Shown in pieces: positions 15,844 to 24,954 of a DNA stretch of 64,000 nt; positions within the stretch are counted from its first letter, which is position 1, and each line of letters begins with the position of its first letter. Under the pieces are notes generated by a model. That model ran no database searches and had not been told where the DNA came from. It saw only the letters and a list, made by a program, of their open reading frames with translations. Both the position numbers and the translations under genes were made by a program. Source of the DNA: Nonomuraea rubra. GTDB taxonomy: Bacteria; Actinomycetota; Actinomycetes; Streptosporangiales; Streptosporangiaceae. The stretch is taken from positions 1,719,001 to 1,783,000 of the forward strand of contig NZ_JACHMI010000001.1 in assembly GCF_014207985.1 (NCBI RefSeq), read 5' to 3'.

Positions 15844-17515
15844 CCTGCGCATCGGGATCGACGTCGGCGGCACGAACACCGACGCGGTCGTGCTGGACGC
15901 CGACGGCCGGGTGATCGCCAAGGCCAAGCGGCCGACCACCCCCGAGGTGACCGAGGGCCTGCGGGCGGCACTCGACGCCGTGCTCGCTGAGCTAGGCAAC
16001 GGCCGCGAGCACGTCACCCGCGTCATGCTCGGCACCACGCACGCCACGAACGCCATCCTGGAGCGGCGCGGCCTCGGCCGGGTGGCCGTGGTACGGCTGG
16101 GCGCGCCCGCCACCACCGCCGTGCCCCCGCTCTCCGACTGGCCTGACGACCTGCGCAAGGCCGTCTCCGCGGGCGAGGCCATCGTGCCCGGCGGCCACTA
16201 CGTGGACGGGCGCGAGATCAGCCCGCTCGACCTGGACGCCGTCCGCCGCTTCCTGGACGGCGTGCGCGCCGACGCCGTGGCCGTCACCAGCGTGTTCAGC
16301 CCCGCGGACGACGGGCACGAGCGGCGGGTCGAGGAGCTGGTCAGGGCCGAGTACGGCCTGCCGGTCTCGGTGAGCAGCGAGATCGGCTCGCTGGGCCTGC
16401 TGGAGCGCGAGAACGCGACCGTGCTGAACGCCGCGCTCTACGGCGTCGCGGCCCACGTCACCGACGCCCTGGTCACGGCACTGGCCGAGCGCGGCCTGGG
16501 AGAGCGGGGCCGACGTGAGCAGGGCCGACGTGAGCAGGGCCAGGGGGCGCAGGGCGCGCGAGGGCAGGGGGCGCAGGGCGCGCGAGGGCAGGGGGCGCAG
16601 GGCGCGCGGGGGCAGGGGGCGCGGCCGTACCTGGCGCAGAACGACGGCACGCTCATGACGCTGGAGCACGCCGCCCGGCTGCCCGTCTCCACGATCGGCT
16701 CGGGCCCGGCGAACTCCCTGCGCGGAGCCGCGTACCTGTCGGGAGTGGCCGACGCGGTCGTGGTGGACGTGGGCGGCACGTCCACGGACCTCGGGGTGCT
16801 GGCAGGCGGCTTCCCCCGGGAGTCGGCGGCGGCGGTGGAGATCGGCGGGGTGCTGACGAACTTCCGCATGCCCGACATCCTGGCCATCGCCCTCGGCGGC
16901 GGCACCGTCGTGCGCCCGCACGGCCTCGGCCCCGACTCGGTCGGCTACCGGATCGTGCGCGAGGCGCTGGTGTTCGGCGGGGCGACGGCGACGATGACGG
17001 ACGCGGCCGTCGCGGCGGGCCGCATCCCGCCGGGCGCCGAGGACTGGCGCGACCGCCTCCAGGGAGGCAGGCAGGGTGACATGTCGGAAGAAAACGCAGA
17101 CATTCTGGAAAGCGCGGTTACCCGGGCCGACCGGATGGTGATCGACGCCGTGGACCGGATGACGCTCGGCAGGACTGACCGGCCCCTGGTGGCGGTGGGG
17201 GGCGGGGCGTTCCTGCTGCCCGATCACATCCCCGGGGTGAGCCGCGTGATCAGGCCCGAGCACGCCGAGGTGGCCAACGCCGTGGGCGCCGCCATCGCCC
17301 TCGCGAGCGGCAGAGTCGATACGATCTTGCCAGCGGGAGACAGCCGGGCGGCGGCGATCGAGAGCGCCAAGGAGGAGGCGCGGGCGCGAGCCGTGGCGGC
17401 GGGGGCCGACCCCGCCGGAGTCGAGATCGTGGACCTCCTCGAGGTGCCGCTGAGCTATCTCTCGGAGCCCGCCGTGCGGGTGCACGTCAAAGCAGCCGGA
17501 CCCCTCGCCCGGTGA
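15836..17515 (+). CDS. Hydantoinase/oxoprolinase family protein (HyuA-like)
   Basis: A 559-residue ATP-dependent cyclic-amide hydrolase of the HyuA/oxoprolinase family. The N-terminal actin-like ATPase motif is IGIDVGGTNTDAVVLD; the second domain has DVGGTSTDLGVL and ALGGGTVVR, and VAVGGGAFLLP closes the core. There is no HyuB partner, and DUF917 takes its place. Residues ~224-262 are an insertion of GRREQ and GAQGARGQ repeats, encoded by 15- and 24-bp DNA repeats at a surface loop position. It overlaps the DUF917 gene by 8 bp and is followed 22 bp later by the ABC transporter genes, arguing for uptake plus hydrolysis of one compound. Confidence 0.87.
   Translation: MADLRIGIDVGGTNTDAVVLDADGRVIAKAKRPTTPEVTEGLRAALDAVLAELGNGREHVTRVMLGTTHATNAILERRGLGRVAVVRLGAPATTAVPPLSDWPDDLRKAVSAGEAIVPGGHYVDGREISPLDLDAVRRFLDGVRADAVAVTSVFSPADDGHERRVEELVRAEYGLPVSVSSEIGSLGLLERENATVLNAALYGVAAHVTDALVTALAERGLGERGRREQGRREQGQGAQGARGQGAQGARGQGAQGARGQGARPYLAQNDGTLMTLEHAARLPVSTIGSGPANSLRGAAYLSGVADAVVVDVGGTSTDLGVLAGGFPRESAAAVEIGGVLTNFRMPDILAIALGGGTVVRPHGLGPDSVGYRIVREALVFGGATATMTDAAVAAGRIPPGAEDWRDRLQGGRQGDMSEENADILESAVTRADRMVIDAVDRMTLGRTDRPLVAVGGGAFLLPDHIPGVSRVIRPEHAEVANAVGAAIALASGRVDTILPAGDSRAAAIESAKEEARARAVAAGADPAGVEIVDLLEVPLSYLSEPAVRVHVKAAGPLAR
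16541..16624 (+). repeat. 24-bp in-frame tandem repeats in the HyuA-like gene
   Basis: Three and a half copies of a 24-bp unit (16541, 16565, 16589, partial at 16613) encode repeats of GQGAQGAR. Just upstream, two copies of a 15-bp unit (16511-16540) encode GRREQ twice. Both periods keep the reading frame. Confidence 0.9.
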
Positions 17516-17537
17516 CACATCGAAAGGACCCCCCACC

Positions 17538-19154
17538 ATGCGCTGGCACAAGCGTCTGCTCGTCGCCGGGGTAGCCGGTGTCCTCGCCCTGACCGCCTCC
17601 GCGTGCGCGGGCGGCCAGGTGCGCGGCGCCGGCGGGACGCCCCGGCCACAGGCGAGCAGCGGCAGTCCGGCAGATCAGACAGGCGGGCAGGCCAACGACA
17701 GCACGTTCGTCTACGCGCCGAACTCCGACGTGGTCACCGACTGGGACCCGGCGACCTCCTACTCCAACGAGATCGTCGCCCTGGCGAACATCTACGAGGG
17801 CCTCACCAGGTACGACTCCCAGACCAAGCAGGCCGAGCCGCGCCTGGCGACCGAGTGGACCTCCTCGGACGACGGCAAGGAGTGGACGTTCAAGCTGCGG
17901 CAGGGCGTGAAGTTCCACACCGGCGACCCGATGGACGCCGAGGCCGCCAAGAAGGCGATCGAGCGGACGATCGAGAAGAAGGGCGGCGCAGCCTACATCT
18001 GGGACCCGGTGGACGAGATCGAGGCGGTGGACGCGGGCACGCTCAAGTTCACCCTCAAGTACCCCGCCCCGCTCGACCTGATCTCCTCCTCCGGCTACGC
18101 CGCCTGGATCTACGACGTGGACGCCGTGGACGCCGACGGCAAGACCACCGCCGGCACCGGTCCGTACACGATCGACTCGTGGAAGAAGGGCGAGGAGAAC
18201 GAGCTCGCGCTGAAGGCGTACGAGGACTACTGGGGCGGCTGGAAGCCCGAGCAGTACAAGAAGGTGACCTTCCGCGTCACGCCGGAGATCACCACCGCCT
18301 GGCAGCTGCTGCAGAAGGGCGAGGTGAACTTCGTCAGGCGCCTGAACCCGCAGCTCTTCGCCCAGGCCGGCACCACGCCGGGCGTGCAGAGCGCGCAGGC
18401 GCAGTCGTTCCAGAACCTGCTGGTGCTGTTCAACACCGCCGACGGGCCCACCAAGGACGTCAAGGTGCGGCAGGCGCTGCAGCTCGCGATCGACTACGAC
18501 GGCCTGGCGGCGGCGCTGGAGGGCTCGGGCGTGAAGGCCAGCGGCCTGGTGCCGCAGGGCCTGCTCGGCCACGTGGACGGCATGGAGCCCAAGCAGGACC
18601 TGCCCAGGGCCCAGCAGCTGCTCGCCGACGCCGGGTACGGCCCCGACCTGGAGGAGCTGGAGCTCGACCTGACCTACGCCATCGGCGACGAGGACCAGAA
18701 GCTGCTGGTGACGCTGCTCAGCTCGACGCTGAAGCAGCTCAACGTGACGCTGCGGGCCAAGCCCATGAGCTGGAGCGCGCAGTGGGACCTGGGCAAGAAG
18801 GGCGGCCAGGACCTCTTCGTCATGTACTGGTACCCCGACTATCCGGACGCCTACTCCTGGTTCCTCAACGTGTTCAAGAGCGCCGACAAGCCGCAGTTCA
18901 ACCTGTCGTACCTGAAGAACGCGGAGATCGACGCGGCCATCGACAAGCTGCCCGAGCTGACGGCCACGGACCGGGCGGCGGCCGAGGAGGAGTACAGGAA
19001 GCTCCAGCAGCAGATCATCCAGGAGGAGGCGGCGGTCGCGGTGCCGTACGTGCAGCGCTACCAGCGCGCGCTGTCGGCGGACGTCCAGGGCTACCAGGAC
19101 AACCCGGCCTATCCCAGCGTGGTCTTCTTCTACGAGCTCACGCGCGCCGGCTAG
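17538..19154 (+). CDS. ABC transporter substrate-binding lipoprotein (family 5)
   Basis: A 538-residue extracellular binding protein of the peptide/nickel/opine (SBP_bac_5) class. A lipoprotein signal with lipobox LTASAC anchors it by its cysteine, followed by a Gly/Ser/Pro-rich linker. The body has FVYAPNSDVVTDWDPATSYSN near the N-terminus and a C-terminal NLSYLKNAEIDAAIDKL. It heads a five-gene importer and follows the HyuA-like gene by 22 bp with a good AAAGGA site. A close paralogue is at 27024. Confidence 0.92.
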   Translation: MRWHKRLLVAGVAGVLALTASACAGGQVRGAGGTPRPQASSGSPADQTGGQANDSTFVYAPNSDVVTDWDPATSYSNEIVALANIYEGLTRYDSQTKQAEPRLATEWTSSDDGKEWTFKLRQGVKFHTGDPMDAEAAKKAIERTIEKKGGAAYIWDPVDEIEAVDAGTLKFTLKYPAPLDLISSSGYAAWIYDVDAVDADGKTTAGTGPYTIDSWKKGEENELALKAYEDYWGGWKPEQYKKVTFRVTPEITTAWQLLQKGEVNFVRRLNPQLFAQAGTTPGVQSAQAQSFQNLLVLFNTADGPTKDVKVRQALQLAIDYDGLAAALEGSGVKASGLVPQGLLGHVDGMEPKQDLPRAQQLLADAGYGPDLEELELDLTYAIGDEDQKLLVTLLSSTLKQLNVTLRAKPMSWSAQWDLGKKGGQDLFVMYWYPDYPDAYSWFLNVFKSADKPQFNLSYLKNAEIDAAIDKLPELTATDRAAAEEEYRKLQQQIIQEEAAVAVPYVQRYQRALSADVQGYQDNPAYPSVVFFYELTRAG

Positions 19155-19157
19155 GCC

Positions 19158-20174
19158 GTGCTCCGCTATCTGGCTCGCCGGCTCGGCCAGGCGCTCCTGG
19201 TCGTGGCCGGCGTGGTCGTGCTCACGTTCGCGATCATGCGGCTGGTGCCCGGCGACCCGGCGGTCGCGTTCGCCGGGCCGAAGGCCACGCCTGAACAGCT
19301 CGCCGAGGCCCGCGCGCGGTTCGGCCTGGACGACCCGCTGCCCGTGCAGCTGCTGAACTACGCGCGCGACCTGGTCACCGGCGACTGGGGGACCAGCCTG
19401 CGCACCAGGCAGCCCGTGCGCGACGACCTCTACCTGGCCTTCCCCGCCTCGCTGGAGCTGGTCGGGGCGGCGCTGCTGGTGGCGATCGCGCTGGGCATCC
19501 CGCTCGGGGTGCTCGCCGCCCGCCACAAGAGGCGGCTGCCGGACTTCGGCGTACGGCTGGGCAGCATGCTGGCCGTCTCCGTACCGGTCTTCTGGCTGGC
19601 CCTGGCGCTGCAGACGGTGTTCGCCGGCAACCTCGGCTGGTTCCCGATCGCCGGCGAGTACGACACCTCGCTCGACACCACCAGCCCGCTCACCCTCTGG
19701 ACGAACATCACCATCGTCGACGCCCTCATCACCGGCAACTGGCCCATCTTCACCAGCACCCTCGAACACCTGGTGCTGCCCGCCCTGGTCGTGGCCGCCT
19801 ACCCCACGGGCGTGATCGCCCAGATGACCAGGGCCGCGCTGATCGAGGAGTCGGGCCAGGACCACGCCAGGCTGGAGCGGGCGCTCGGGTTCGGCGAGAC
19901 GTCGATCCTGACCAGGTTCGCGCTGCGGCCCGCGCTGGGCCCGGTGCTGTCGCTGATCGCGCTGGTCTTCGCGTACGCGATCGTCAACGGCTTCCTCGTC
20001 GAGGCCGTCTTCAACTGGCCGGGCCTGGGCCGGTACGCCGCCGAGTCGATCCGCTCGCTGGACACCCCGGGCATCGCGGGCGTCACCCTGCTGGTCGCCC
20101 TGGTGTACGTCCTGGCCAACCTGGTCGTGGACATCCTCCAGGGCTTCGTCGATCCCCGTACGAGGTCCCGATGA
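19158..20174 (+). CDS. ABC transporter permease (DppB type)
   Basis: A 338-residue inner-membrane permease of the dipeptide/nickel importer class, starting LRYLARRLGQALLVVAGVVVLTF with the usual first helix and GDPA near the start of the periplasmic loop. It has about six membrane spans and the EAA-type cytoplasmic loop (RALGFGETSILTRFALRPALGP). GTG start 3 bp after the preceding stop; the end overlaps the next gene by ATGA. Confidence 0.92.
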   Translation: MLRYLARRLGQALLVVAGVVVLTFAIMRLVPGDPAVAFAGPKATPEQLAEARARFGLDDPLPVQLLNYARDLVTGDWGTSLRTRQPVRDDLYLAFPASLELVGAALLVAIALGIPLGVLAARHKRRLPDFGVRLGSMLAVSVPVFWLALALQTVFAGNLGWFPIAGEYDTSLDTTSPLTLWTNITIVDALITGNWPIFTSTLEHLVLPALVVAAYPTGVIAQMTRAALIEESGQDHARLERALGFGETSILTRFALRPALGPVLSLIALVFAYAIVNGFLVEAVFNWPGLGRYAAESIRSLDTPGIAGVTLLVALVYVLANLVVDILQGFVDPRTRSR

Positions 20175-21076
20175 CGACGGATGTGCAACCGCTGCGCCGC
20201 GGCCTCCTGCCCCGCGTCCCCGACCGGTTCGCCGTGTTCGGGGCGGTGCTGCTCGCCGTCGTCGTGCTGGCGGCGCTGCTGGCGCCGTGGCTGGCGCCGT
20301 ACCCGCTGGACGAGCCGCGCCCGCTGGAGCGGCTGCTGCCGCCGAGCGGCGCCCACTGGTTCGGCACCGACCAGGTCGGGCGCGACGTGCTCACCCGCAT
20401 CCTGTACGGCGGGCGCACCTCGCTGACCATCGCCGTGGCCGTGCTGGGCATCTCGGCGGCCGTCGGGGTGACGCTGGGCGTGGTCGCCGGCTACGCGGGC
20501 GGCTGGCTCAGGGACGTGATCATGCGGGTCACGGACGTGTTCCTGGCCTTCCCCGCGCTGCTGCTCTCCCTGGCGCTGGCCGTCGTGCTGCAGCCCAGCG
20601 TGAACACCGTGATCCTGGCCATCGCGGTGACCTGGTGGCCGTGGTACACCCGGCTGGCCGCCTCCACGGCGGCCTCGATCGCCACCCGCCCGTACGTGGA
20701 CGCCGCCCGCTGCCTCGGCGTGCCCGCCCCGCTGATCATCCTGCGGCACGTGCTGCCGAACTCGCTCACCCCCGTCCTGGTGCAGCTCTCGCTGGACGCG
20801 GGCGGGGTGATCCTCACCTCGGCGGCGCTGTCGTACCTGGGGCTGGGCGCGCAGGAGCCGACGGCGGAGTGGGGGCTGATGGTGCAGCAGGGGCAGACGC
20901 TGTTCACCACGAACTGGTGGGTGGTGGCCTTTCCCGGGCTGGCGATCCTGGTGACGGCGTTCGCGTTCAACGTGCTCGGTGAGGGGCTGCGCAACGCGCT
21001 GGATCCCCGAGCGGAGGAGCTCGGCAGGAGAGAGCGACGAAGGAGCCAACGGATGCCGAAGCGGCCGCGACCATGA
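20171..21076 (+). CDS. ABC transporter permease (DppC type)
   Basis: A 301-residue second permease with the DppC signature HWFGTDQVGRDVLTRILYGGRTSL after the first helix, and an EAA loop (VDAARCLGVPAPLIILRHVLPN). ATGA overlaps at both ends show tight translational coupling in the importer operon. Confidence 0.92.
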   Translation: MTTDVQPLRRGLLPRVPDRFAVFGAVLLAVVVLAALLAPWLAPYPLDEPRPLERLLPPSGAHWFGTDQVGRDVLTRILYGGRTSLTIAVAVLGISAAVGVTLGVVAGYAGGWLRDVIMRVTDVFLAFPALLLSLALAVVLQPSVNTVILAIAVTWWPWYTRLAASTAASIATRPYVDAARCLGVPAPLIILRHVLPNSLTPVLVQLSLDAGGVILTSAALSYLGLGAQEPTAEWGLMVQQGQTLFTTNWWVVAFPGLAILVTAFAFNVLGEGLRNALDPRAEELGRRERRRSQRMPKRPRP

Positions 21077-21831
21077 GCACGCAGGGTGGTCAAGTGATCG
21101 AGGTGCGCGACCTCCAGGTGCGGTACGGCGGCCGGCTCGTCGCCGACGTGCCCGAGCTGGACGTGGGCGCGGGGGAGTGCGTGGCGATCGTGGGGGAGAG
21201 CGGGTCGGGCAAGTCCACGACGCTGCTCTCGCTCCTCGGCCTCACCGAGAATGCCGAAATTTCGGGACAAGTGCGGGTATGTGGCGTGGACGTGCTCACC
21301 GCCTCCCAGAAGGCGCTGCGCGAGATCCGCGGCGCCCGCGCGGCCCTGGTCATGCAGTCGCCGCAGGCCGCCCTCAGCCCCGCCACCCGCCTCGGCACGC
21401 TCATGCGCCGCGCGCTCAAGCTGCACGGCAGGCAGGCCACGGACGAGGCCATGGCGCGGGCCCTGGAGGAGGTCGTGCTCGACCGCGAGATCCTGCGCCG
21501 CTACCCCCACGAGATCTCCGGCGGCCAGGCCCAGCGCTTCGCCATCGCGCTGGCCATCGCCCTGGGCGCCGAGGTCGTCCTGGCCGACGAGCCCACCAGC
21601 GCGCTGGACGTGACCGTGCAGGCCGAGGTGGTCGGCGTGCTGCGGCGGCTGCGGGCCGAGCGGGACCTGGCGCTCCTGCTGGTCTCCCACGACCTGGCCC
21701 TCGTCTCGACGATCGCCGACCGGGTGCTCGTCATGAAGGACGGCGCGGTCGTGGAGTCGGGGCCCGCCGCCGAGGTGCTGGCCGAGCCGTCCCACCCCTA
21801 CACCCGAGAGCTGCTGGAGGCGCTGCCGTGA
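21073..21831 (+). CDS. ABC transporter ATP-binding protein (DppD type)
   Basis: A 252-residue ATPase: Walker [11 protein letters not shown]-loop [10 protein letters not shown], signature written SGGQAQR, Walker [13 protein letters not shown] and the switch histidine in [10 protein letters not shown]. It has the C-terminal [13 protein letters not shown] typical of this importer class, but lacks the cysteine-rich tail that the partner ATPase has. Four-base overlaps link it to both neighbours. Confidence 0.93.
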   Translation: MSTQGGQVIEVRDLQVRYGGRLVADVPELDVGAGECVAIVGESGSGKSTTLLSLLGLTENAEISGQVRVCGVDVLTASQKALREIRGARAALVMQSPQAALSPATRLGTLMRRALKLHGRQATDEAMARALEEVVLDREILRRYPHEISGGQAQRFAIALAIALGAEVVLADEPTSALDVTVQAEVVGVLRRLRAERDLALLLVSHDLALVSTIADRVLVMKDGAVVESGPAAEVLAEPSHPYTRELLEALP

Positions 21832-22703
21832 CCACGCTGAGGGCCGAGCGGGTGACGCTCGGGTACGGCCGCCGCCCCGTCGTGCACGAGGTCAGCCTGG
21901 ACATCACCGAGGGCGGCGTGGGCCTGATCGGGGAGAGCGGCTCGGGCAAGACGACGCTGGCGCGCGCGTTCCTGGGCCTCCTGAGCCCCATGTCCGGAAA
22001 TATCTGGTACGGCGACCAGGATCTCAAGAAGGCGGACCTGAGGGCGTTCAGGAAGGACGTGCAGCCCGTCTTCCAGGCCGAGGCCCTCGACCCCCGCATG
22101 CGCGTCGGCCACTCGATCGCCGAGGCGCTCCCGCGCTCCGCCCGCGCCCGCGTCGGCGAGCTGATGGAACAGGTCGGCCTCGATCCCGAGCTGGCCGGCC
22201 GCCGCCCGCACGAGCTCTCGGGTGGCCAGCGCCAGCGCGTGGTGATCGCCAGGGCGCTGGCCGTCGGCCCCCGCCTGCTCATCCTCGACGAGCCCACCAG
22301 CGCGCTCGACGTCACCGTCCAGGCCAGGATCCTCGACCTGCTGGCCTCGCTGGAGACCGAGCGCCTGCTCATCACCCACAACCTGGCCGTCGTGGAGCGG
22401 CTCTGCCGTACCTCCCACGTGCTCTTCGCGGGCCGCGTGGTCGAGTCGGGCCCCACCGCGCAGCTCCTGGCGAACCCGGCCCACCCGTACACCAGGGCGC
22501 TGCGCGACGCCGTGCCGAAGCTCGGGGGGCCGCCTCCGCAGGCCAGGGGCAGGACGGAGGCGGTCCCGGCGGCGACGGGCTGCCCGTTCAGGCTGCGCTG
22601 CCCGCTAGCCGTCCCCGAGTGCGAGCGGGCGCCCGCGACGCGGGACGTGGCAGGCCGCCAGGTGGCCTGTCACCGGGCGGAGGACGTGCTGCTCTCCACC
22701 TGA
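21828..22703 (+). CDS. ABC transporter ATP-binding protein (DppF type)
   Basis: A 291-residue ATPase: Walker [10 protein letters not shown], signature LSGGQRQR, Walker [13 protein letters not shown], and the oligopeptide-transporter C-terminal extension with its cysteine group ([14 protein letters not shown]). This cysteine set binds an Fe-S or zinc centre in relatives. The GTG start is set by the GTGA overlap with the previous gene. Its 3' end overlaps the convergent MarR gene by 34 bp. Confidence 0.93.
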   Translation: MTTLRAERVTLGYGRRPVVHEVSLDITEGGVGLIGESGSGKTTLARAFLGLLSPMSGNIWYGDQDLKKADLRAFRKDVQPVFQAEALDPRMRVGHSIAEALPRSARARVGELMEQVGLDPELAGRRPHELSGGQRQRVVIARALAVGPRLLILDEPTSALDVTVQARILDLLASLETERLLITHNLAVVERLCRTSHVLFAGRVVESGPTAQLLANPAHPYTRALRDAVPKLGGPPPQARGRTEAVPAATGCPFRLRCPLAVPECERAPATRDVAGRQVACHRAEDVLLST

Positions 22704-23152
22704 CTCTTCAGGTAACCGCACATGTCGTCGGCGAGCTTCTCCATCAGCCGGGCCAGGTCCGCCCGCTCCTGCTCGGGCCAGTCGGCCAGCACGGCCTCGA
22801 ACCACTGGGAGGCGGCCCGGCGGCAGGCGAGCGCCGCCCGGCCGCCGTCCTCGGTGAGCGCGATGCGCCAGGCCCGCCCGTCGTCGGGGTCGCGTACCCG
22901 CTCGACCAGCCCGCGCCGCTCCAGCGCGGCCACGTGCCGCGTCACGTGCGGGCTCTCCACCTGAAGGCTCTCGGCGATCTTCCCGATCCTGCGCGGCTCG
23001 TCCGCGTCCAGCAGGTCGACGAGGATCTGGACGTCCGGCCGGTCCAGGCGGATGCCCGCGGCCTGGGTCAGCCGCTCGTGCGTCTTGGCACGGTTGAGTG
23101 AGGTCGCGAGCCGGCGATAGGAGTCGACCGTTCGGTGCAGATTCTCGTCCAT
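22670..23152 (-). CDS. MarR family transcriptional regulator
   Basis: A 160-residue winged-helix regulator (core LDRPDVQILVDLLDADEPRR, then IGKIAESLQVESPHVTRHVAALERRGLVERV and the wing DPDDGRAWRI). It diverges from an MFS drug-exporter gene and most likely represses it, releasing on binding a small aromatic or toxic ligand, as is usual for MarR/efflux pairs. The ligand cannot be read from sequence. Confidence 0.88.
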   Translation of the reverse strand: MDENLHRTVDSYRRLATSLNRAKTHERLTQAAGIRLDRPDVQILVDLLDADEPRRIGKIAESLQVESPHVTRHVAALERRGLVERVRDPDDGRAWRIALTEDGGRAALACRRAASQWFEAVLADWPEQERADLARLMEKLADDMCGYLKSQVESSTSSAR

Positions 23153-23162
23153 CCGCTTGATT

Positions 23163-23220
23163 ACCTAACTTACGTATGTATTATCGGTTCTCGGTTACTT
23201 ACCCAAGTTATCTAAAGGAG
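23163..23220. promoter_or_regulatory. Divergent control region of the MarR/MFS pair
   Basis: A 73-bp, unusually AT-rich gap. It contains a TAACTT (23166-23171) and AAGTTA (23205-23210) inverted pair, an imperfect palindrome ACTTACGTATGT between them, and AAAGGAG (23214-23220) five bases before the MFS start. Probably the MarR operator overlapping the promoters. Confidence 0.5.
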
Positions 23221-23225
23221 CCGAC

Positions 23226-24620
23226 ATGGCGACAGTCGTCGTGCCCGCGTCGCGGGCAACGACCAGCCGGAACCCTTGGCCCGCGGTGATCTCACTGGCC
23301 TTCGCCGCCTCCATCGCCGCTCTGCAGAACACCGCGGTGGTTCCGCTGCTTCCCGTGCTGCAACGGGAGCTGAACACCTCGTTGAGCGCCGTGAGCTGGA
23401 CACTCACGCTGAGCCTGCTGGTGGGCGCGGTGTCCACGCCGTTGTTGTCGCGCTTCGGCGACATGTACGGCAGGCGCCGCATGATCCTCGCCGCCCTGAC
23501 GCTCCTGGTGATCGGCTCGGTCATGGCCGCGCTGGCGACCTCGCTCACCTGGCTGATCGTGGCGCGGGTGCTGCAGGGCTTCGTCTCCGCGCTGGTGCCG
23601 CTGTCGATCGGGGTGGTCCGCGACTCCCTGCCCAGGCAGCAGCTCGCCACCGGCATCGGGGTGCTGAGCGCGACCATGGGGTTCGGCAGCGGAGGCGGGA
23701 TGATCCTGGCCGGGCTCGCCTCCGGCGACTACCACCTGGTCTTCTGGATCACCGGCGGCATCTCGCTGGTGGCGGGCATCGTCGTGGCCTTCCTCGTGCG
23801 TGACTCGGCCCCGCCGGTCAAGGGCCGCCCCGACCTGCTCGGCGCGGCGCTGCTGACCGCGTGGCTGGTCGCGCTGCTGCTGGCCGTCAGCGAGGGCGGC
23901 TCATGGGGCTGGACCTCGCCGGGCGTGCTCGGGCTCTTCGGCGCCGCGGTCGTGCTGGCGGTCGTCTGGGTGCTGGTCGAGCGCAGGGTGGCCGAGCCGC
24001 TGGTGGAGATGGCGATGCTGGTGCACAGGGGAACGGTCGGCGCGACGGTGTCCTCGTTCCTGCTCGGGTTCTCGTTCTTCACCCTGCTGACCGGCATGTC
24101 CGGCTTCGCCCAGGCGTCCGAGGCGGCGGGCGGGCTCGCGGCCACCACCCTCCAGGTCGGCGTCTACCTGCTGCCGAGCACGCTCTTCATGCTGGTGATC
24201 TCGCTGTTCGCGGGCCGGATCATGCGCAGGCTCCCGGCGGCCGCCATGGTGGCGATCGGCTCGGGCGTCACCGCGCTGGCCGGGCTCTGGCTGGTGATCC
24301 AGCACACGGCCCCGGCGCACCTGTACGTGGCGTCCTCGCTGATGGGCGTGGGCCTCGGCGTCGGCTACGCGGCGCTGGGCACCATGGCCGTGGAGCACGT
24401 GGCTCCGGAGAGGACCGCCGTGGCGGCGGGGGTGAACGCGCTGGTGCGCATCGTGGGCGGCAGCGTGGCCGGCGCCGCGATCGCCGCCGTGCTCGCCGCG
24501 GGCGGCGGCTACCCCTGGGTCTTCGGGGCAGCCGCCGGAGCGGGCGTCGTGGCCGCGCTGTTCGCGGCCGGGTACGGCTATCTCAACCGCAGGCCGGTCA
24601 CAGCGCCTTCAGGCCACTGA
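23226..24620 (+). CDS. MFS multidrug transporter (EmrB/QacA, DHA2-like)
   Basis: A 464-residue exporter with about 14 hydrophobic spans. Motif A is present in the 2-3 loop (LSRFGDMYGRRRMIL) and motif C-like antiporter residues near GIGVLSATMGFGSGGG. It exports drugs or toxic metabolites by proton exchange. Strong AAAGGAG ribosome site; controlled most likely by the divergent MarR gene. The last 23 bp overlap the convergent DUF742 gene. Confidence 0.9.
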   Translation: MATVVVPASRATTSRNPWPAVISLAFAASIAALQNTAVVPLLPVLQRELNTSLSAVSWTLTLSLLVGAVSTPLLSRFGDMYGRRRMILAALTLLVIGSVMAALATSLTWLIVARVLQGFVSALVPLSIGVVRDSLPRQQLATGIGVLSATMGFGSGGGMILAGLASGDYHLVFWITGGISLVAGIVVAFLVRDSAPPVKGRPDLLGAALLTAWLVALLLAVSEGGSWGWTSPGVLGLFGAAVVLAVVWVLVERRVAEPLVEMAMLVHRGTVGATVSSFLLGFSFFTLLTGMSGFAQASEAAGGLAATTLQVGVYLLPSTLFMLVISLFAGRIMRRLPAAAMVAIGSGVTALAGLWLVIQHTAPAHLYVASSLMGVGLGVGYAALGTMAVEHVAPERTAVAAGVNALVRIVGGSVAGAAIAAVLAAGGGYPWVFGAAAGAGVVAALFAAGYGYLNRRPVTAPSGH

Positions 24621-24954
24621 TCACTTCCAGCAGCACCTTGGCGTCCGGGGCCGGCGGCGGCAGCTCGACCTGCACGAGTTGCTGGGCGTGCAGGTCGCCG
24701 ACCAGCACCCGGACCACGCCGATGGGCAGGTTCAGCTCGGCCGCCACGTCCACCAGCCGCGTGGGCTGGGTGCACTTCTGCAGGATGATGAGGTGTTCGG
24801 GGTCGAGGCCGCGGGGCGGCGTGAGGCCGCCGGCGGTGATGATGACCGCGATGAGGTCGATGGCCTCGCTCGCGGGCACCGTGCGGCCCCTGGTCAGCAG
24901 GTAGGCGGGGACGATCGGACCGGCGTCCTCGTCCAGCCAGCGCTCTTCAGTCAC
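24598..24954 (-). CDS. DUF742 protein (conservon CvnC-like)
   Basis: A 118-residue protein with the DUF742 winged-helix-like pattern: a PAYLLTRGRT start, then LDPEHLIILQKCTQPTRLVDVAAEL and LPIGVVRVLVGDLHAQQLVQV. In actinomycete conservons it sits third after a sensor kinase (A) and a roadblock protein (B) and before a small GTPase (D). Here it overlaps the kinase gene by 8 bp and neither B nor D is present. Confidence 0.88.
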   Translation of the reverse strand: MTEERWLDEDAGPIVPAYLLTRGRTVPASEAIDLIAVIITAGGLTPPRGLDPEHLIILQKCTQPTRLVDVAAELNLPIGVVRVLVGDLHAQQLVQVELPPPAPDAKVLLEVISGLKAL

